64,000 bases of DNA from Bryobacterales bacterium F-183 (GCA_016865505.2 AP025252.1:5230137-5294136); one strand, 5' to 3'; counted from the stretch's first letter, positions 9,300-20,790 are shown. Translations and numbers: made by a program. The notes: generated by a model not told the origin, from the letters alone.

Positions 9300-9474
9300 C
9301 ACGCGGGAGAGACCGGTTTTTCCACAAACGACCGGCGCCGAAGGAGCAACCGCCCCGGAATCTCTCAGGCAAAAGGACCGCGTACCGAACGCCTTGCAGC
9401 ACTCTGGAAAGTAGTCTCGAAACGACGAGGCTCGCCGACGGGATAACACTCTCAGGCAACCAAGACAGAGGGGG
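9300..9474 (+). promoter_or_regulatory. Tandem glycine riboswitch upstream of gcvP
   Basis: Two consecutive glycine aptamers are visible. The first runs from about 9302 (CGCGGGAGAGACC) through CGCCGAAGGAGCAACCGCC to AATCTCTCAGGCAAAAGGACCG ending near 9380. The second contains ACTCTGGAAAG (9401 on), CGCCGACGGGA, then ACTCTCAGGCAACCAAGACAGAGGGGG to about 9474. The conserved P1/P3 cores, the CTCTCAGGCAA boxes and the short linker are those of the glycine class. Glycine binding would switch on gcvP. The gcvP start codon is 18 bases further on. No T-tract terminator is evident, so control may be at translation. Confidence 0.95.
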
Positions 9475-9492
9475 CAGCAAAGGAACCGTGCC

Positions 9493-12372
<2,880 letters not shown>

Positions 12373-12414
12373 CGAAGTCGTTTGTTTGTAACGTTTCGCC
12401 CCGGGATTGAGTTG

Positions 12415-12453
12415 TACCCATTATGGGTATCTGAGTACCCATAATGGGTTTTT
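12415..12453 (+). terminator. Hairpin terminator after gcvP with self-complementary arms
   Basis: The arm TACCCATTATGGGTA (12415-12429) pairs with TACCCATAATGGGT (12436-12449) over 14 perfect base pairs around a TCTGAG loop, followed by TTTTA. It lies 43 bases after the gcvP stop and works as a factor-independent terminator in form. Each arm is itself nearly palindromic (ACCCAT-N-ATGGGT), so a pair of protein-binding sites is a second possibility. The AT-rich stem middle is atypical for a terminator in a GC-rich genome. Confidence 0.7.
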
Positions 12454-12461
12454 AGGGTGAG

Positions 12462-12713
12462 CTAGGTGTGCGCCGATTCGTCGGCGCGACCCATCATTTG
12501 GAGTCCGTTCTCCCTAAACACATCAAGACAATCTCGGAGGGCTTCACGTCCATTTGCAATCGCTTCCTCCACTGTCTCGCCGTCTGACATGCAGCCCGGA
12601 ATCTCGGGATACTCGACCAGATATCCGCCGCCTTCTTCTCTCGATAAGCGCCGGACTTCGAATCGATACTGATCGAGGTTGTATAGGCCGGCGCCACTTC
12701 GACAACTCGGCAT
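12462..12713 (-). CDS. HicB-family antitoxin-like protein, without HicA
   Basis: Up to 83 residues. The core YRFEVRRLSREEGGGYLVEYPEIPGCMSDGETVEEAIANG is the partial RNase H fold of HicB antitoxins. The domain ends soon after CLDVFRENG and has no C-terminal DNA-binding helix-turn-helix or ribbon. No HicA toxin (small double-stranded RNA-binding protein) is encoded on either side: the cupin stop is 22 bases upstream and gcvP lies downstream. The start could be ATG 12713 or an internal codon nearer YRFEV. It is either a solitary HicB-like protein or the remnant of a toxin-antitoxin pair. Confidence 0.8.
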   Translation of the reverse strand: MPSCRSGAGLYNLDQYRFEVRRLSREEGGGYLVEYPEIPGCMSDGETVEEAIANGREALRDCLDVFRENGLQMMGRADESAHT

Positions 12714-12734
12714 ACGGTTAGCGCTTTCGCTCCC

Positions 12735-13166
12735 TTACGCTTTCCACTTGTAGAAGTAGAACAGTAGCGGCTTTTTGCCGGTGTTGACGATGCCGTGCGA
12801 CTTGTTGCCGGCGCAGTACATCATCGAGCCGGGGCCTACCTTGTAGACTTTGCCTTCTACCGTCATTTCGCCGGTGCCTTCGGTGACCACCATGAACTCT
12901 TCTTCCGGGTGCGTGTGCGGCGGGTGTGGGCTTTGGCCTGCCTTCAGGCGGAGGCTTCCGGCGGTCATTAGCTTCAACTGGTCGGTGGGGCCGTCGAAGT
13001 AGATGCGGAGGTCGCCGAAGGGTTCCTTGATGAGCTTGGCTTCGGTTTCGCCGTAGATGGTGTCCGGGAGCTTTTCCCTCTGCATCGGGGCCGCCATCAG
13101 GAAGGCCGGCAGCGCCGCCGCACCTAGGGTGAAGATCTCGCGTCGTTTTTTGGTGGTTTTTGGCAT
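12735..13166 (-). CDS. Exported cupin-domain protein
   Basis: 143 residues from ATG 13166 (MPKTTKKRREIFTLG). An N-terminal KKRREIFTLGAAALPAFLMAAP stretch looks like a Tat-type signal peptide. The cupin barrel has the metal-ligand pattern HPPHTHPEEEFMVV (three His and a Glu) and a second motif near GNKSHGIVNTG. Small single-domain cupins of this kind bind a metal and may act as sugar isomerase, dioxygenase or binding protein; none can be picked from sequence. The open frame to 13439 is not used: it would run deep into the upstream methyltransferase gene. Even with the chosen start the two overlap by 43 bases. Confidence 0.87.
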   Translation of the reverse strand: MPKTTKKRREIFTLGAAALPAFLMAAPMQREKLPDTIYGETEAKLIKEPFGDLRIYFDGPTDQLKLMTAGSLRLKAGQSPHPPHTHPEEEFMVVTEGTGEMTVEGKVYKVGPGSMMYCAGNKSHGIVNTGKKPLLFYFYKWKA

Positions 13167-13837
13167 GTGCAGATAAATCCCAGTGTAAAGTTCTTTTGCT
13201 TGTCCAGGGGCTCGAACATCGGCATGAGCAGGGCTGCCGGCGCGAAGAATAGCAGAGCGAGTATCGACAACGGTCCTGGGAAGAATTGGGCCGCGTTGAA
13301 TAAACGCCGTGATAACAAGCGGAAGAAGCCGCCTACGGGGCGTATGTCGATGGCTGTGAATCCCGCTTTTGTGAGCATGTAATCGAGCCCGTAACGGGTG
13401 TAGCGGAAGTAGTCGTGCGGCTGCTGGTGCTCTTCCCACTCGTGCGGGACGATGAGCAAGAGCTTGCCTCCGGGCCGAAGGGCGCGGTGGAGTTCCACGA
13501 TTACTTGCAACGGCTCGCGGACGTGTTCCAGAGTGACGACGTTGAGGCTGGCGTCGAAGGTGTTGTCCGGGAACGGCAGAGCCAGGAGGTCCGCAATGGC
13601 GCTCAACTGGCCGTAGTTCCAGGCTTCGTCTCCGATTCCAAGGTCGACACCCGTGTAGCGCTGGCTTTTAAAGCGGTCTGCGTACTGGCCTTCTCCGGCA
13701 CCGGCATCGAGTACTCGAGCGTCTGCTGGGAGCGATGCAGCGAAGGCATCGACGGCGTCCGCGATGGCGGTTTCAAAATGCAGGACGTAGCGGCGGACAA
13801 AGCCCGGGAGCAGACTCTGGACGCCACGGTAAGACAC
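13124..13837 (-). CDS. Class I methyltransferase, glycan-cluster type
   Basis: 237 residues. SAM motif I is VLDAGAGEGQYADRF, followed by YTGVDLGIG, the acceptor loop LPFPDNTFDASLNVVTLEHV and LRPGGKLLLIVPHEWEEHQQPHDYFRYT, the last typical of methyltransferases found in surface-polysaccharide clusters. A hydrophobic segment near 195-215 (PLSILALLFFAPAALLMPM) suggests membrane association. It abuts the next upstream methyltransferase (start and stop share base 13837) and overlaps the cupin gene by 43 bases, so the block is one transcript. The acceptor is unknown, probably a sugar or lipid-linked glycan. Confidence 0.88.
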   Translation of the reverse strand: MSYRGVQSLLPGFVRRYVLHFETAIADAVDAFAASLPADARVLDAGAGEGQYADRFKSQRYTGVDLGIGDEAWNYGQLSAIADLLALPFPDNTFDASLNVVTLEHVREPLQVIVELHRALRPGGKLLLIVPHEWEEHQQPHDYFRYTRYGLDYMLTKAGFTAIDIRPVGGFFRLLSRRLFNAAQFFPGPLSILALLFFAPAALLMPMFEPLDKQKNFTLGFICTCQKPPKNDARSSP

Positions 13838-14970
13838 TATTGCTTCTTCCGTGCCTCGACCATGATCGTCGAGCCGCAGTGGCAGGCCGCTTCGAGCGCG
13901 GTGAAGGGCAGGCTGCCGACGACGAGGCCGAAGTAGAGAAGGTCTTTGAAGAGCTTCATGCGGTCGGAATCGCCCGTGCCGCGGATGCGGCGAGCCATGG
14001 GGTCAAGCGTAGGCGCGAGAGTGGTGGCGAGTCCCGCGGGGTTGTCTCGCAGAGAAAAATGCTTGTGGCGGAGGACCTCGAAGCCGCACGCGTCGAGCAG
14101 GCCGTCGAGATCCTTCTTCTTGAAGTTGATCAAGTGGCGCGGGACGTCGACACCGTTCCAGGCTTTGCCGAACATCAGGAACTGCCAGCAGGAGGCGTTA
14201 GGGACCTGTACGATCAGGCGGCCGTCAGGCTTCAAAAGACGATGCGCGGCGTCGAGGTAGGAGCCGGGGTCGTAGAGATGTTCGAGGACATGGAACATCG
14301 TAATTGCGGCGCAACTTCCGGGTTCGAAGGGCGCTTTGGACAGAGACGCGCAGACGGCGGGGATGCCGTGTTCGCGCCAGGCGGTGCCGGCAGCGTCGAG
14401 CGAGAAGTCGAGCCCCATGCCCTGGAAGCCACGGTCGCTCATCATGCGGAGGAAGAGGCCTCCGCCACAGCCGACGTCGAGGAGTAGGCCTTCTTCGTCG
14501 GATTCGCGGATGGCGCGGGTGACGAAGGCGACGTGGTCGCGCAGGACCATGCGGCGATACTCTTCTTCAAGCCGCGCGGCAGTGGATTCGGTGGCGGAGA
14601 ACCAGTAGGTGTCGGGATAGTAATTGCGGAGTTCGTGCGGCGGAGGCTGCGGATAGAGACGAATGAGGCGGCAGTTGACGCACTCGACGACCAGGAACTC
14701 CTGTTCCGTGGTGCGGTAAAGACGGTCTGTGGAGCGGAAGAGCGAGTGCATCCGCGAGTCACCACAGGCGGGGCATTCGTCGCCGACTTTGACGTTGATG
14801 AGCGAGTCCGAGGGCTGTTCGGTGATTAGTTGGCTTGCTCGGACAGATCCTTCAGCGGGATCTGATACTGGCGGAGCAGGTTCAGGAGTTGCTGGTTGTT
14901 GAGCTTTCTCAACGGCTGAAACTGTTTTCGCTTGCGGAGCATCGACGGGATCAGCGGCAGGGCTTTGCAC
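13837..14970 (-). CDS. Zn-ribbon class I methyltransferase; start uncertain, long overlap with GT2 gene
   Basis: The conserved protein begins at about 14780 with a zinc-ribbon-like ECPACGDSRMHSLFR and a second pair ECVNCRLIRL, then SAM motif I LLLDVGCGGGLFLRMM, the FHVLEHLYDP loop and LLKPDGRLIVQVPN, ending with a hydrophobic C-terminus. This is the architecture of Methyltransf_23-type enzymes in polysaccharide clusters. No ATG, GTG or TTG lies between the glycosyltransferase stop (14826) and the ribbon. The nearest candidate is GTG 14970 and the first ATG is 15105, so the frame overlaps the glycosyltransferase out of frame by 145 or 280 bases. The overlapping part is Ala/Pro/Arg-rich and looks like a shadow of the other frame. 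Confidence 0.8.
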   Translation of the reverse strand: MQSPAADPVDAPQAKTVSAVEKAQQPATPEPAPPVSDPAEGSVRASQLITEQPSDSLINVKVGDECPACGDSRMHSLFRSTDRLYRTTEQEFLVVECVNCRLIRLYPQPPPHELRNYYPDTYWFSATESTAARLEEEYRRMVLRDHVAFVTRAIRESDEEGLLLDVGCGGGLFLRMMSDRGFQGMGLDFSLDAAGTAWREHGIPAVCASLSKAPFEPGSCAAITMFHVLEHLYDPGSYLDAAHRLLKPDGRLIVQVPNASCWQFLMFGKAWNGVDVPRHLINFKKKDLDGLLDACGFEVLRHKHFSLRDNPAGLATTLAPTLDPMARRIRGTGDSDRMKLFKDLLYFGLVVGSLPFTALEAACHCGSTIMVEARKKQ

Positions 14971-15884
14971 GCCCCGCTCAGGAGCCCGAACAGGACTTGG
15001 AGTTTCGGCCAGAGGCCCGGCACCTTGCCCGCCTCGCCCTTCCCGCGAGCCGCCGCGTTCGCGCCTGCGATTATTCTTCGCAGATAAAACCACCCGTTTC
15101 GCCAAATCAGACTCCAGGGAAAATGTTTGAATACGAGAAGGATGCGGTTGCGCTCAATGAGCTCGATCCGTTTTCGCGAGTAAACGCCGAGGGTGCTGCC
15201 GCGGCGGTGGTAGACACGGGCGCCGGGACGGTAGATCGATCCCCACCCGGCCAGCCTTGCGCGTAGCCCCAGTTCCGCGTCGTCCGCATAGGCAAAAAAC
15301 TCCTCATCAAACCCGCCAATCTCCTCAATCATCTCCCGGCGGTACATGGCAGCACAGCCGTCAGGCCAGAGTACCTCTTCGACTTGGTCGTACTGGCCGT
15401 GGTCGCGCTCGCCGGTGCCTCGCCCGCGGTTCTGGCCGTCCCAGTAGATCAGATGGCCGACTTTGTCTATAGTATCGCGCCGGTCGTATACCAGGATTTT
15501 GGAGGCGGCCATCCCCACTTTGGGTGCATTGTCGAAGGCGGCGGCGAGTTCCTCGAGCCAGCGGGGGTCGGCGACGGCATCATTGTTTAGGAGAGCGAAC
15601 AGGTCGCCGGTGGCGGCTGCAAAGCCCTGATTATTCGCTTCGCAAAAACCGAGATTTTGAGTGTTACAAATCAGACGGACGGGTAAGGACTGACACGAAC
15701 GGGCGGCTTCCACCGAGCCATCGGAGGAGCCGTTGTCGACGATGATCACCTCAAATGGGGGGAGCGACTGACTTGCAAGTGATTGCAAACACTCGACCAA
15801 CATATCCCTCCGGTTCCAATTGACGATCACCACGCTAATCCGGGGGTAGGATTTTACCTTTTGGTCCAAAAGTTGTTGTATCAT
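14826..15884 (-). CDS. Family 2 glycosyltransferase (rhamnosyltransferase-like)
   Basis: 352 residues. GT-A fold motifs: SVVIVNWNRRDML at the N-terminus, VIIVDNGSSDGS, then LLNNDAVADPRWLEEL as the DxD-equivalent and FDEEFFAYADDAELGLRARLAGW, the ED-type acceptor/base motif. These are the hallmarks of WbbL/RfbN-like GT2 enzymes that add rhamnose or a related sugar to lipid-linked glycans at the cytoplasmic face. The basic C-terminal tail may contact membrane. It heads a minus-strand cluster with two methyltransferases and is divergent from the RodZ-like gene. Confidence 0.92.
   Translation of the reverse strand: MIQQLLDQKVKSYPRISVVIVNWNRRDMLVECLQSLASQSLPPFEVIIVDNGSSDGSVEAARSCQSLPVRLICNTQNLGFCEANNQGFAAATGDLFALLNNDAVADPRWLEELAAAFDNAPKVGMAASKILVYDRRDTIDKVGHLIYWDGQNRGRGTGERDHGQYDQVEEVLWPDGCAAMYRREMIEEIGGFDEEFFAYADDAELGLRARLAGWGSIYRPGARVYHRRGSTLGVYSRKRIELIERNRILLVFKHFPWSLIWRNGWFYLRRIIAGANAAARGKGEAGKVPGLWPKLQVLFGLLSGACKALPLIPSMLRKRKQFQPLRKLNNQQLLNLLRQYQIPLKDLSEQAN
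15858..15872. promoter_or_regulatory. 15-bp perfect palindrome between divergent genes
   Basis: CTTTTGG-T-CCAAAAG is a perfect 7-1-7 palindrome placed in the first codons of the glycosyltransferase gene and about 65 bases before the RodZ-like start. A dimeric regulator site is possible, but nothing else supports it and a palindrome of this size can occur by chance. Confidence 0.3.
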
Positions 15885-15936
15885 ACGGCATGGTACGGGC
15901 CATGTCTTGCCTGGGCCATTTCAAGGGACGTTATTT

Positions 15937-16872
15937 ATGCCAACGGTTGGAGAACAACTCCGTCGCGCCCGTGAGGCGCGCAAGCTCAACCTGGCCCAGA
16001 TTGCCGAGCAGACGAAGATCAGCCGGTTTTATCTGGAAGCGCTAGAGGCAGACCAGCCCGAACGCCTTCCCGGGCCATTTTTCTATAAGGCTTTCGTCAA
16101 ACAGTATTGCAGGGTACTCGGCGTCGACGCCAAGCAATTTGAACAGGAGTTCACCGAACGGGTGGGCGATGAGACGTTGTCCATCGAAGAACTCCGTCAA
16201 GCGAAATTTCCAGCCCGCGAGCGTGACCCGATCATGCGCGCGGTGAATCCGCAACACAGTGACTTGCGCTTTCTTGCCGCGGCCGGTGGCTTGATTGCCA
16301 TGCTGCTGGGCGGGTCCGTGATCTACACCTGGATGCAGCGGCCTTCTGGCGGCAGCGCTGTACAGGTAATGGCGCAGCAGACGCAGGCTCCATCCGAAAG
16401 CAGCGTGACGCTGCCAGTGGGTGTCGCACCGGTGACCGAACAGCAAGTGGCTGTACCGCAGACGCAGAGTGCCCTAGGTGTGGCGCCGATGGGTAGCGAG
16501 CAGTTGCCCTTGCAGAATACGGGTGGCGCGGTGGTGAACCTGACGCCCAACATCCAGGACTCTGAGAAGGCTGTGTCCCTTGCGATTTCCGCGCAGGAGC
16601 CGACCTGGCTGATGATCCTTTCCGACGGCAAGACGCTGTACCAGGGCATCCTGGAGCCGGCACAGGCGCGGGTACTGGCTGGGCGCGCCAACGCCGTGAT
16701 CAAAGTCGGCAATGCGGCGGGTGTACAGGTGAAGTGGAACGGCAAGCAGATTGGGCCCATTGGTGAGCGCGGGCAAGTGCGCATGATCCGGTTTACCGGC
16801 ACCGAGTGGGAGTTTGTGCGGCCTCCGCAACCGAAGGCAGATCCGAATCTGCCGAAGCCGAACGATATTTAG
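15937..16872 (+). CDS. rodZ: RodZ-like protein: HTH_25, transmembrane segment, DUF4115
   Basis: 311 residues from ATG 15937, which is preceded by AAGGGACG. Residues 1-70 are a Cro/C1-like helix-turn-helix (QLRRAREARKLNLAQIAEQTKISRFYLEALE) with the RodZ-type FYKAFVKQYCRVLGVD. A single transmembrane helix follows near 120 (LAAAGGLIAMLLGGSVIY), then a low-complexity periplasmic linker and a C-terminal DUF4115 domain (LAISAQEPTWLMILSDGKTLYQGIL). RodZ links MreB to the wall elongation machinery at the inner membrane. The arrangement is the standard one. The next gene starts 12 bases later. Confidence 0.88.
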   Translation: MPTVGEQLRRAREARKLNLAQIAEQTKISRFYLEALEADQPERLPGPFFYKAFVKQYCRVLGVDAKQFEQEFTERVGDETLSIEELRQAKFPARERDPIMRAVNPQHSDLRFLAAAGGLIAMLLGGSVIYTWMQRPSGGSAVQVMAQQTQAPSESSVTLPVGVAPVTEQQVAVPQTQSALGVAPMGSEQLPLQNTGGAVVNLTPNIQDSEKAVSLAISAQEPTWLMILSDGKTLYQGILEPAQARVLAGRANAVIKVGNAAGVQVKWNGKQIGPIGERGQVRMIRFTGTEWEFVRPPQPKADPNLPKPNDI

Positions 16873-16884
16873 GCCCAGGAGACC

Positions 16885-17310
16885 GTGGACCCCGGCGATC
16901 TTTTTGGCATCGCGAACCTTTCCGTGCTTCCCGCATGGCTGCTGCTCTTGGTAGCGCCGCGCTGGAAGCACACTTCATTTTTGACGGGCATACTTTTTCC
17001 GGCAATTCTGTCGATAGCGTATGTTGTAGTACTTGGCTTGCATTGGGGCGAGGCCAAGGGCGGATTCGGTACGCTGTACGACGTCAAGGCCCTGTTTGCA
17101 AACGATTGGGTGTTGCTGGCCGGGTGGATCCACTACCTGGCGTTCGACATGTTTGTAGGGTCCTGGGAGGTCCGGGATGCCAGACGCCATCACGTGTCGC
17201 GGTGGATTTTGACGCCGTGCCTGTTGCTGACGTTTTTTTTCGGGCCCGGAGGTTTCGTTTGCTACCTGATTTTCCGCTATATGATAGGGAGCCGTTCGGC
17301 AGAGGCGTGA
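16885..17310 (+). CDS. ABA4-like membrane protein (DUF4281)
   Basis: 141 residues with four hydrophobic helices. The motifs ANLSVLPAWLLLLVAPRW, LLAGWIHYLAFDMFVG and WEVRDARRH are the signature of the ABA4/DUF4281 family; the plant member is needed for neoxanthin synthesis, but the bacterial role is unknown. GTG at 16885 follows AGGAGA with suitable spacing. It lies 12 bases after the RodZ-like gene and is likely cotranscribed. No carotenoid gene is recognised nearby apart from the distant PYROXD2-like oxidase. Confidence 0.85.
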   Translation: MDPGDLFGIANLSVLPAWLLLLVAPRWKHTSFLTGILFPAILSIAYVVVLGLHWGEAKGGFGTLYDVKALFANDWVLLAGWIHYLAFDMFVGSWEVRDARRHHVSRWILTPCLLLTFFFGPGGFVCYLIFRYMIGSRSAEA

Positions 17311-17362
17311 AGGCAGGACGGAAGTACGGGAGCGGGCAAGGGCGTAGCCGTACTGGAACGCA

Positions 17363-17368
17363 TATAAT
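17363..17368 (+). promoter_or_regulatory. Possible -10 element for the PEGA-protein gene
   Basis: A perfect TATAAT lies 36 bases before the GTG start at 17404. No good -35 hexamer is seen at the expected distance, so this is a weak call. Confidence 0.35.
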
Positions 17369-17403
17369 CTTTGGATAGGGGATTCGCGCCGAGCGAGAAT
17401 ACT

Positions 17404-19851
17404 GTGGATCAAAAATCAGCGATTGACGAACTCAATAAGCTCAGTTCCGATGTGGATTTGGTCACCGACCTGCCGGCGCTGAAGCCGATCTACTTCCGCC
17501 TGGATCAGATTTCGAAACAGTTCCCCAACGACTTTGACGTACAGGTTGTGGCGAGCGACCTGAAGCAGCGGCTGGTTTCGCATGGGCAAAAGCTGAAGGA
17601 CGCACAGATTGGCAGTACGACGGGGATGCCGTCGTCGCAGAATCCTGTCGCCGCTCCACCGCCTCCCCCCGCTTCGGCATCGGCGCAGATGCCGAGTTCG
17701 ATGCCGCCTCCGCCGTCGTCGATTCCGACAACCGCTATTGCGACTCCGCCGTCGATGCAGGCGCCGTCTGCACGCATGCCCTCCGGCAACCAGCCCAAGG
17801 CCTATCAGACGTCTGCCGGGCAGCAGCCTCCGCCTCCGAAGAAGCCGGGTGGTGGGGCTCCGAATTACAAACGTGCGTTGTTTATTGGCGCGGGTCTGGG
17901 CCTTGTGGTGGCGCTGGGAGTTGTTGTGTTTCTGGTGCAACTGGCCCGGAATCGTAACATCGACAGCAAAGACAACAAAACTGTCAGCGGTACGGTTTTT
18001 CCGGTGGAGATCGTGACGGTGCCGCCGGGCGCTGCGGTGCAGATCAGCAATCAGGAAACGCAGCAGAAGTGTACGTCGAACTGCAAGATCGATCTGCCTC
18101 CCGGCAACTACCAGGTGATGGCGTCGCTTGAAGGTTATGAGAACGCGCTGACCGGAGTGACGGTAGCGGCGGGGTCGACGAGCAGCGTTTCCTTACCGTT
18201 GACGGCACAGGCGCAGGCGCTGCGCATTCTGTCGGACATCGCGGGTAAAGTTACGATCGACGGCAAGCCGGCGGGCGACATTCAGGAAACGCAGTTTACG
18301 CTTGATCGCGTACCACTGGGGCAGCATCAGGTGACGATCAGCGGGCCGAGCGGCGAAGCGTCTTTCAGCTTTACGGCGAACGTCGGCAAGCCTCCGGTGA
18401 TTGATGGCGCTCCGACGGGCAAGAATGTACTGGCGGTGCTGGTGGCAGGCGCGGGGAACCGCGCGAAGGTGCATACTTCGGCGGGCCCGCTGAAGCTGCA
18501 GTTGGACGGCCAGCAGCGCGGAGATGTGACGAGTTCCGGCGTGGAGCTTGCGGATCTGGCGGCCGGTGAGCATGAGGTCGTGGTGGGCGAGGGCAAGGAT
18601 GCGAAGAAGGTGATCCTGTCGTACTCGCAGAGCCCCACGCTTACGGCGTACCTGAAGTCCGATGTGAACGCGGGTTACCTGGTTGTGGTTGCCGGGCAGG
18701 AAGACGATGTCGCGATTACGCTTGAAGGCCGGCCGGTGACGCGCAAGACGGTACGTGGTCAATTACGTATCCAATTACCGCCGGGCAAGTATCGCGTGAA
18801 GCCGTCGAAGGAAGGTTTTGAGCCGGTTCCGGAACAGATTGCCGAGATCAAGAAGGGCGAAGAATCGAAGCTGCCGTTTACGATGAAGGCGCTGCCTCGT
18901 GTGGCGACGCTGAAGGTGACGGGTGCGACGCCCAATGCTACGGTGCTGATCGATAAACAGCCTGTGGGCAAGGTCGGTCCGGATGGTGTTTTGACCAGCA
19001 CGATTACGAACCTGGGCGATAAGGTGATTGAGTTCCAACTGGCCGGCTACACGTCGCGCGCGTTTAACCGGTCCTTCAAGGCTGGTGAGACTGTGGCGAT
19101 TGGCGATGCGGTTCTGGCGCAGGCGATCTCTACGATCCGGCTGGTGCTGAATACGCCGTTGAATGATACGCGACTGACAATCAAGCGCGATTCGGATGCG
19201 CAGGCCCGCACGATTACCGATCCGGTGATCAACGGTTTGCCGCCGGGTACGTATACGGTGACGGCTCGCGCCAACGGGTACAACGAGCGTTCGGTGACGT
19301 TGAATCTGCCGGGCGGTGAGACGCGCAATGTGGATCTGGCGTTGACGAAGGCCGCGGTAGTGGTGCAGCCTCCTCCGGTGAGCGGAGGCGGCATCAGCGA
19401 CCTGGACGGCAACTTTACGCGGGAAGGCAATGCGTACGTGCTGAAGGGTAGCGCGGTGGCGGCGTACAAGGCTGCGCAGACTAACGGTACGTTCCAGTTT
19501 ACGGTGAAGCCGACTCGCGGCAAACGTGTCCGCTGGATGATTGGCGCGAAAGACTCGAAGAACTATGCGTACTTCGAGATGGAAAAGAACAAGCTGACGC
19601 GCCGCGATGTCCAGAACGGCAATAACAAGAAGCTCGAAGAGGCGAAGTTCAATTCGCAGGACGAGTTCCATGTGAAGGTGGAAGTCCGCAACGGCGCGGT
19701 TATCCATAGCCTGAACCTGGGCGGCGTCTGGACCTTTATCGACAACTGGCAGGATCCGTCACGCAACTTTGGCGATGGACGCTTTGCGTTTGTCGTGGAA
19801 GGCCGCGACGAAATTCAGATTACCGAGTTCAAGTTCACGCCGTCGCGCTAA
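17404..19851 (+). CDS. Multi-PEGA-domain membrane protein
   Basis: About 815 residues from GTG 17404 (VDQKSAIDEL); a TTG at 17371 in the same frame is less likely because it covers the putative -10. Order: short helical N-terminus, a Pro-rich linker (residues about 80-165), one transmembrane helix (ALFIGAGLGLVVALGVVVFLV), then a series of about five PEGA-type beta domains, each ending in patterns such as LPPGNYQV, LPPGKYRVKPSKEGF and LPPGTYTVTARANGY. The last 150 residues are a different beta domain (DLDGNFTREGNAYVLKGSA to ITEFKFTPSR) resembling a LamG/DUF1080-like sandwich. PEGA repeats are found in surface-layer and kinase-associated proteins; a role in envelope structure or adhesion is inferred. 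Confidence 0.85.
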   Translation: MDQKSAIDELNKLSSDVDLVTDLPALKPIYFRLDQISKQFPNDFDVQVVASDLKQRLVSHGQKLKDAQIGSTTGMPSSQNPVAAPPPPPASASAQMPSSMPPPPSSIPTTAIATPPSMQAPSARMPSGNQPKAYQTSAGQQPPPPKKPGGGAPNYKRALFIGAGLGLVVALGVVVFLVQLARNRNIDSKDNKTVSGTVFPVEIVTVPPGAAVQISNQETQQKCTSNCKIDLPPGNYQVMASLEGYENALTGVTVAAGSTSSVSLPLTAQAQALRILSDIAGKVTIDGKPAGDIQETQFTLDRVPLGQHQVTISGPSGEASFSFTANVGKPPVIDGAPTGKNVLAVLVAGAGNRAKVHTSAGPLKLQLDGQQRGDVTSSGVELADLAAGEHEVVVGEGKDAKKVILSYSQSPTLTAYLKSDVNAGYLVVVAGQEDDVAITLEGRPVTRKTVRGQLRIQLPPGKYRVKPSKEGFEPVPEQIAEIKKGEESKLPFTMKALPRVATLKVTGATPNATVLIDKQPVGKVGPDGVLTSTITNLGDKVIEFQLAGYTSRAFNRSFKAGETVAIGDAVLAQAISTIRLVLNTPLNDTRLTIKRDSDAQARTITDPVINGLPPGTYTVTARANGYNERSVTLNLPGGETRNVDLALTKAAVVVQPPPVSGGGISDLDGNFTREGNAYVLKGSAVAAYKAAQTNGTFQFTVKPTRGKRVRWMIGAKDSKNYAYFEMEKNKLTRRDVQNGNNKKLEEAKFNSQDEFHVKVEVRNGAVIHSLNLGGVWTFIDNWQDPSRNFGDGRFAFVVEGRDEIQITEFKFTPSR

Positions 19852-19875
19852 GCGGCTGCGGGATACACTTGCTTT

Positions 19876-20769
19876 GTGAGCGCCAGCGCCCAACAGGGTC
19901 TCAGAGCCACGTTGATTGGCGTTGGCGTCAACCTACTGCTCGTTCTGGTCAAAGGTGTGGCCGGGATCGCGGGCAATTCCTCTGCTCTGATCGCCGACGC
20001 GATTGAGTCGCTGTGCGATTCCATGACCTCGATTGTCGTGTACGCGGGGTTGCGGTACGCCATGCGGCCCCCGGACGAGAATCATCCCTACGGACATGGC
20101 AAGGCTGAGCCTTTGGCGGCGACCATTGTGTCGCTTGGCTTGATGGGCGCGGCGCTGGCGATTGCCGTCACGAGCATCGGGCAGTTGGTGACGCCGCATG
20201 CGCCGCCGGAGCCTTACACGCTGGTGGTGCTGGGCCTTGTGATTCTGGCCAAAGAGACGCTGTTCCGGCATGTGAACAAAGTGGCGGCGGAGATTGAGAG
20301 TACGGCGGTGGAGTCCGACGCGTGGCATCACCGGAGCGACGCGATTACCTCCGCGGTAGCGTTCATCGGAATCAGCATGGCGCTGATCGGCGGTCCGTCC
20401 TGGCGGATTGCGGATGAGATCGCGGCGCTGGTGACAGTGCCGGTGATCTTTCACAATGCGTTCGGCTTTCTGCGTAAGGCGCTGGCGGAGTTGACCGACG
20501 CTGCGCCTGCGTCCGACATCGATGTACAGGTGCGGAAGATTGCGCTGGCAACCCCCGATGTCGCGGGGCTGCATTTGTGCCGCGTGCGGAAGATGGGGCT
20601 CGAGTATTTTGTCGATCTGCATGTGCTGGTGGATGGCGACCTGAGCGTACGCGACGGGCACAAGATCGCGCATGCCGTGAAGGATGCGATCCGCGACCGG
20701 ATTCCCAAAATCCATGATGTTTTGGTGCATATCGAGCCATCGGAACTGATGCCGTTCGGCCGGGAATGA
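19876..20769 (+). CDS. Cation diffusion facilitator metal transporter
   Basis: 297 residues, full length for the CDF family that exports Zn2+, Fe2+, Mn2+ or similar ions in exchange for protons. Transmembrane helices are seen from residue about 8; the metal site residues lie in ALIADAIESLCDSMTS and in DAWHHRSDAITSAVA (the HxxxD of TM5). The cytoplasmic C-terminal domain (residues about 205-297) has the dimerising ferredoxin-like fold ending in HVLVHIEPSE. The start is GTG 19876, 24 bases after the PEGA gene. Metal preference cannot be read with confidence. Confidence 0.95.
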   Translation: MSASAQQGLRATLIGVGVNLLLVLVKGVAGIAGNSSALIADAIESLCDSMTSIVVYAGLRYAMRPPDENHPYGHGKAEPLAATIVSLGLMGAALAIAVTSIGQLVTPHAPPEPYTLVVLGLVILAKETLFRHVNKVAAEIESTAVESDAWHHRSDAITSAVAFIGISMALIGGPSWRIADEIAALVTVPVIFHNAFGFLRKALAELTDAAPASDIDVQVRKIALATPDVAGLHLCRVRKMGLEYFVDLHVLVDGDLSVRDGHKIAHAVKDAIRDRIPKIHDVLVHIEPSELMPFGRE

Positions 20770-20790
20770 TACAATCCCAACATTCTGAAA

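Noticed and set aside
13167-13439. N-terminal extension of the cupin protein
   Set aside because: Lies within the methyltransferase coding region in another frame; the Tat-like signal begins at 13166.
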